Of a stretch of 7,027 bases of DNA, positions 6,304 to 7,027 are shown in pieces. The DNA is from JAXDLH01 sp034666705 (lineage in GTDB: Bacteria > Chloroflexota > UBA6077 > SHYK01): assembly GCA_034666705.1 (NCBI GenBank), contig JAXDLH010000256.1, positions 1 to 7,027 of the forward strand, written 5' to 3'. The position numbers and the translations under genes are program-made. The first letter of the stretch is position 1, and every line of letters begins with the position of its first letter. Under the pieces are notes generated by a model. That model saw only the letters and a list, made by a program, of their open reading frames with translations, was not told the origin of the DNA and made no database searches.

Positions 6304-6804
6304 ATGCAGCTCTATCTGGTTCGCCATGCAATCGCCCACGACCAGGACCCGCAGGAGTGGCCCGATGATCGGCTCCGGCCCCTGACTGAGCGAGGCGTGA
6401 AGCGCTTTCGAAAGGCCGCCCGTGGGATCCGCTCGTTGGTCCCGGGCGTCGACCTCCTGCTGAGCAGCGAATTGACGCGTGCCTGGCAGACGGCTGAGCT
6501 CCTCGAGGGGCGTGCCGATTGGCCAAAGCCGATTGCGTTCGCGCCCCTCGAGCCTGGCCACTCGGCCGACGAGATCGTCCGGGCGCTGGGCGAGTACGTC
6601 GACCGCGCGTCGATTGCCCTCGTCGGGCATGAGCCCGGATTGCACCGGCTGGTCTCGTTCCTCTTGACTGGCGACGAGGGTGCAGTGGACCTCACGTTTC
6701 GCAAGGGTGGTATGGCCTGTCTGGATCTGCATACGGTGCCCGGGCCCAGCAGCGCGACGCTGCAATGGCTCGTGACGCCGAAGCAGCTCCGCCACCTGGA
6801 ATGA
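6304..6804 (+). CDS. sixA: SixA-type phosphohistidine phosphatase
   Basis: 166-residue histidine-phosphatase-superfamily protein, short like SixA. The N-terminal catalytic motif is YLVRHAIA with R7 and nucleophile H8. LRPLTERG (25-32), LLSSELTRAWQTAELL (52-67, conserved R59), candidate acid E83 in PLEPG, and the second catalytic histidine H109 in LVGHEPGL follow. The C-terminus, W-LVTPKQLRHL, also matches the SixA pattern. Known SixA proteins remove phosphate from phosphohistidine on phosphotransfer proteins, so a link to the PhoR-PhoB relay is conceivable but is inference from position only. AGGAAGGT at 6293-6300 supports ATG 6304. It lies 94 nt after pstB, where phoU is often encoded; no clear terminator lies between them, so read-through is possible. 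A broader phosphatase specificity cannot be excluded. Confidence 0.85.
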   Translation: MQLYLVRHAIAHDQDPQEWPDDRLRPLTERGVKRFRKAARGIRSLVPGVDLLLSSELTRAWQTAELLEGRADWPKPIAFAPLEPGHSADEIVRALGEYVDRASIALVGHEPGLHRLVSFLLTGDEGAVDLTFRKGGMACLDLHTVPGPSSATLQWLVTPKQLRHLE

Positions 6805-6894
6805 CAACCAGCAAAGAGCGCCGTGATTGCGTTTGCAGCGCGGGGCGTGTCCCTCTGACGTGTTCTGGAGGAGGAAGCCCGTCCCACAGCGACG

Positions 6895-6918
6895 CTTGGG
6901 ATATCTCAAGTCGACTTG
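6895..6918. repeat. Two overlapping palindromes
   Basis: CTTGGGATATCTCAAG (6895-6910) is a palindrome with a single mismatched pair (G6899/T6906). It shares its last four bases with the perfect 12-bp palindrome CAAGTCGACTTG (6907-6918). The arms therefore alternate CTTG, CAAG, CTTG. There is no loop, so this looks more like a dimeric protein binding site than an RNA hairpin. It lies in the non-coding gap after sixA, 15 bp before the terminator hairpin. Its function is unknown. Confidence 0.4.
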
Positions 6919-6932
6919 CCCTGCAATGAACA

Positions 6933-6987
6933 AAGCCCGGGCTCCCGGACCCATCAGTACGTAGCGATGGGTCGGGAGCCCGGGCTT
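6933..6987. terminator. Long GC-rich hairpin, probable bidirectional terminator
   Basis: The arms at 6933-6955 and 6966-6987 are complementary over 22 bp, with one bulged G on the left arm and a 10-nt loop (6956-6965). The arms begin AAGCCCGGG and end CCCGGGCTT. Read on the plus strand, the tail is CTTCTG; read on the minus strand it is CTTTGTTCATT, which is richer in T. It probably terminates sixA transcripts and also a minus-strand gene from the right: the bases complementary to 7011-7027 read PVLK then a TAA stop 24 nt before the hairpin. Confidence 0.75.
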
Positions 6988-7027
6988 CTGCTGCGTGGAC
7001 CCGAGCGGGGTTACTTGAGAACTGGCT

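Noticed and set aside
5244..6305. Minus-strand open frame opposite pstB (353 codons)
   Set aside because: It is the antisense shadow of an ABC ATPase with all motifs intact, and has no motif of its own.

Overview
The window is about 7 kb of GC-rich bacterial DNA with almost every gene on the plus strand. It holds a phosphate-starvation (Pho) regulatory and uptake cluster. The strong G/C bias at third codon positions, frequent GTG starts and AGGAGG-type ribosome binding sites point to a high-GC bacterium. Gene content and protein style are compatible with a Chloroflexota (Thermomicrobia-like) or other deep-branching Gram-positive-like lineage. This placement is an impression, not something the sequence proves.

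Layout, left to right. Positions 1-236 carry no convincing gene. Then comes a small membrane-anchored double zinc-knuckle protein (237-482) of unknown role. Next is a short single-stranded-DNA-binding-type OB-fold protein (592-999) that lacks the acidic C-terminal tip of housekeeping SSB. An approximately 134-nt gap, containing a strong but orphan Shine-Dalgarno sequence, leads into a PhoB-type response regulator (1134-1835) and a PhoR-type histidine kinase (1851-3248), which are 15 nt apart. A 132-nt intergenic region follows, with direct repeats resembling a Pho box placed correctly relative to a -10-like hexamer. After it lie pstC (3381-4394), pstA (overlapping pstC by one base) and pstB (4 nt after pstA). 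A SixA-type phosphohistidine phosphatase (6304-6804) lies 94 nt after pstB. The right end holds an overlapping palindrome and a long GC-rich hairpin terminator. The terminator probably also serves a minus-strand gene entering from the right edge.

How the genes work together: PstC and PstA form the membrane channel and PstB the ATPase of the high-affinity phosphate ABC transporter. The PhoR kinase has almost no extracytoplasmic sensor, so it probably reads the state of the Pst transporter rather than binding phosphate itself. It would phosphorylate PhoB, which could activate the pstC promoter through the repeats at 3325-3342. The phosphate-binding protein gene pstS and the signalling adaptor phoU, normally part of this cluster, are both missing from the window, and a phosphohistidine phosphatase sits where phoU is often found. 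I see no CRISPR array, transposon, tRNA or rRNA. The core genes are recognisable families. The less ordinary observations are the missing pstS/phoU with sixA in their place, the phased repeats upstream of pstC, the tip-less SSB paralogue, and the palindromes near the right end.
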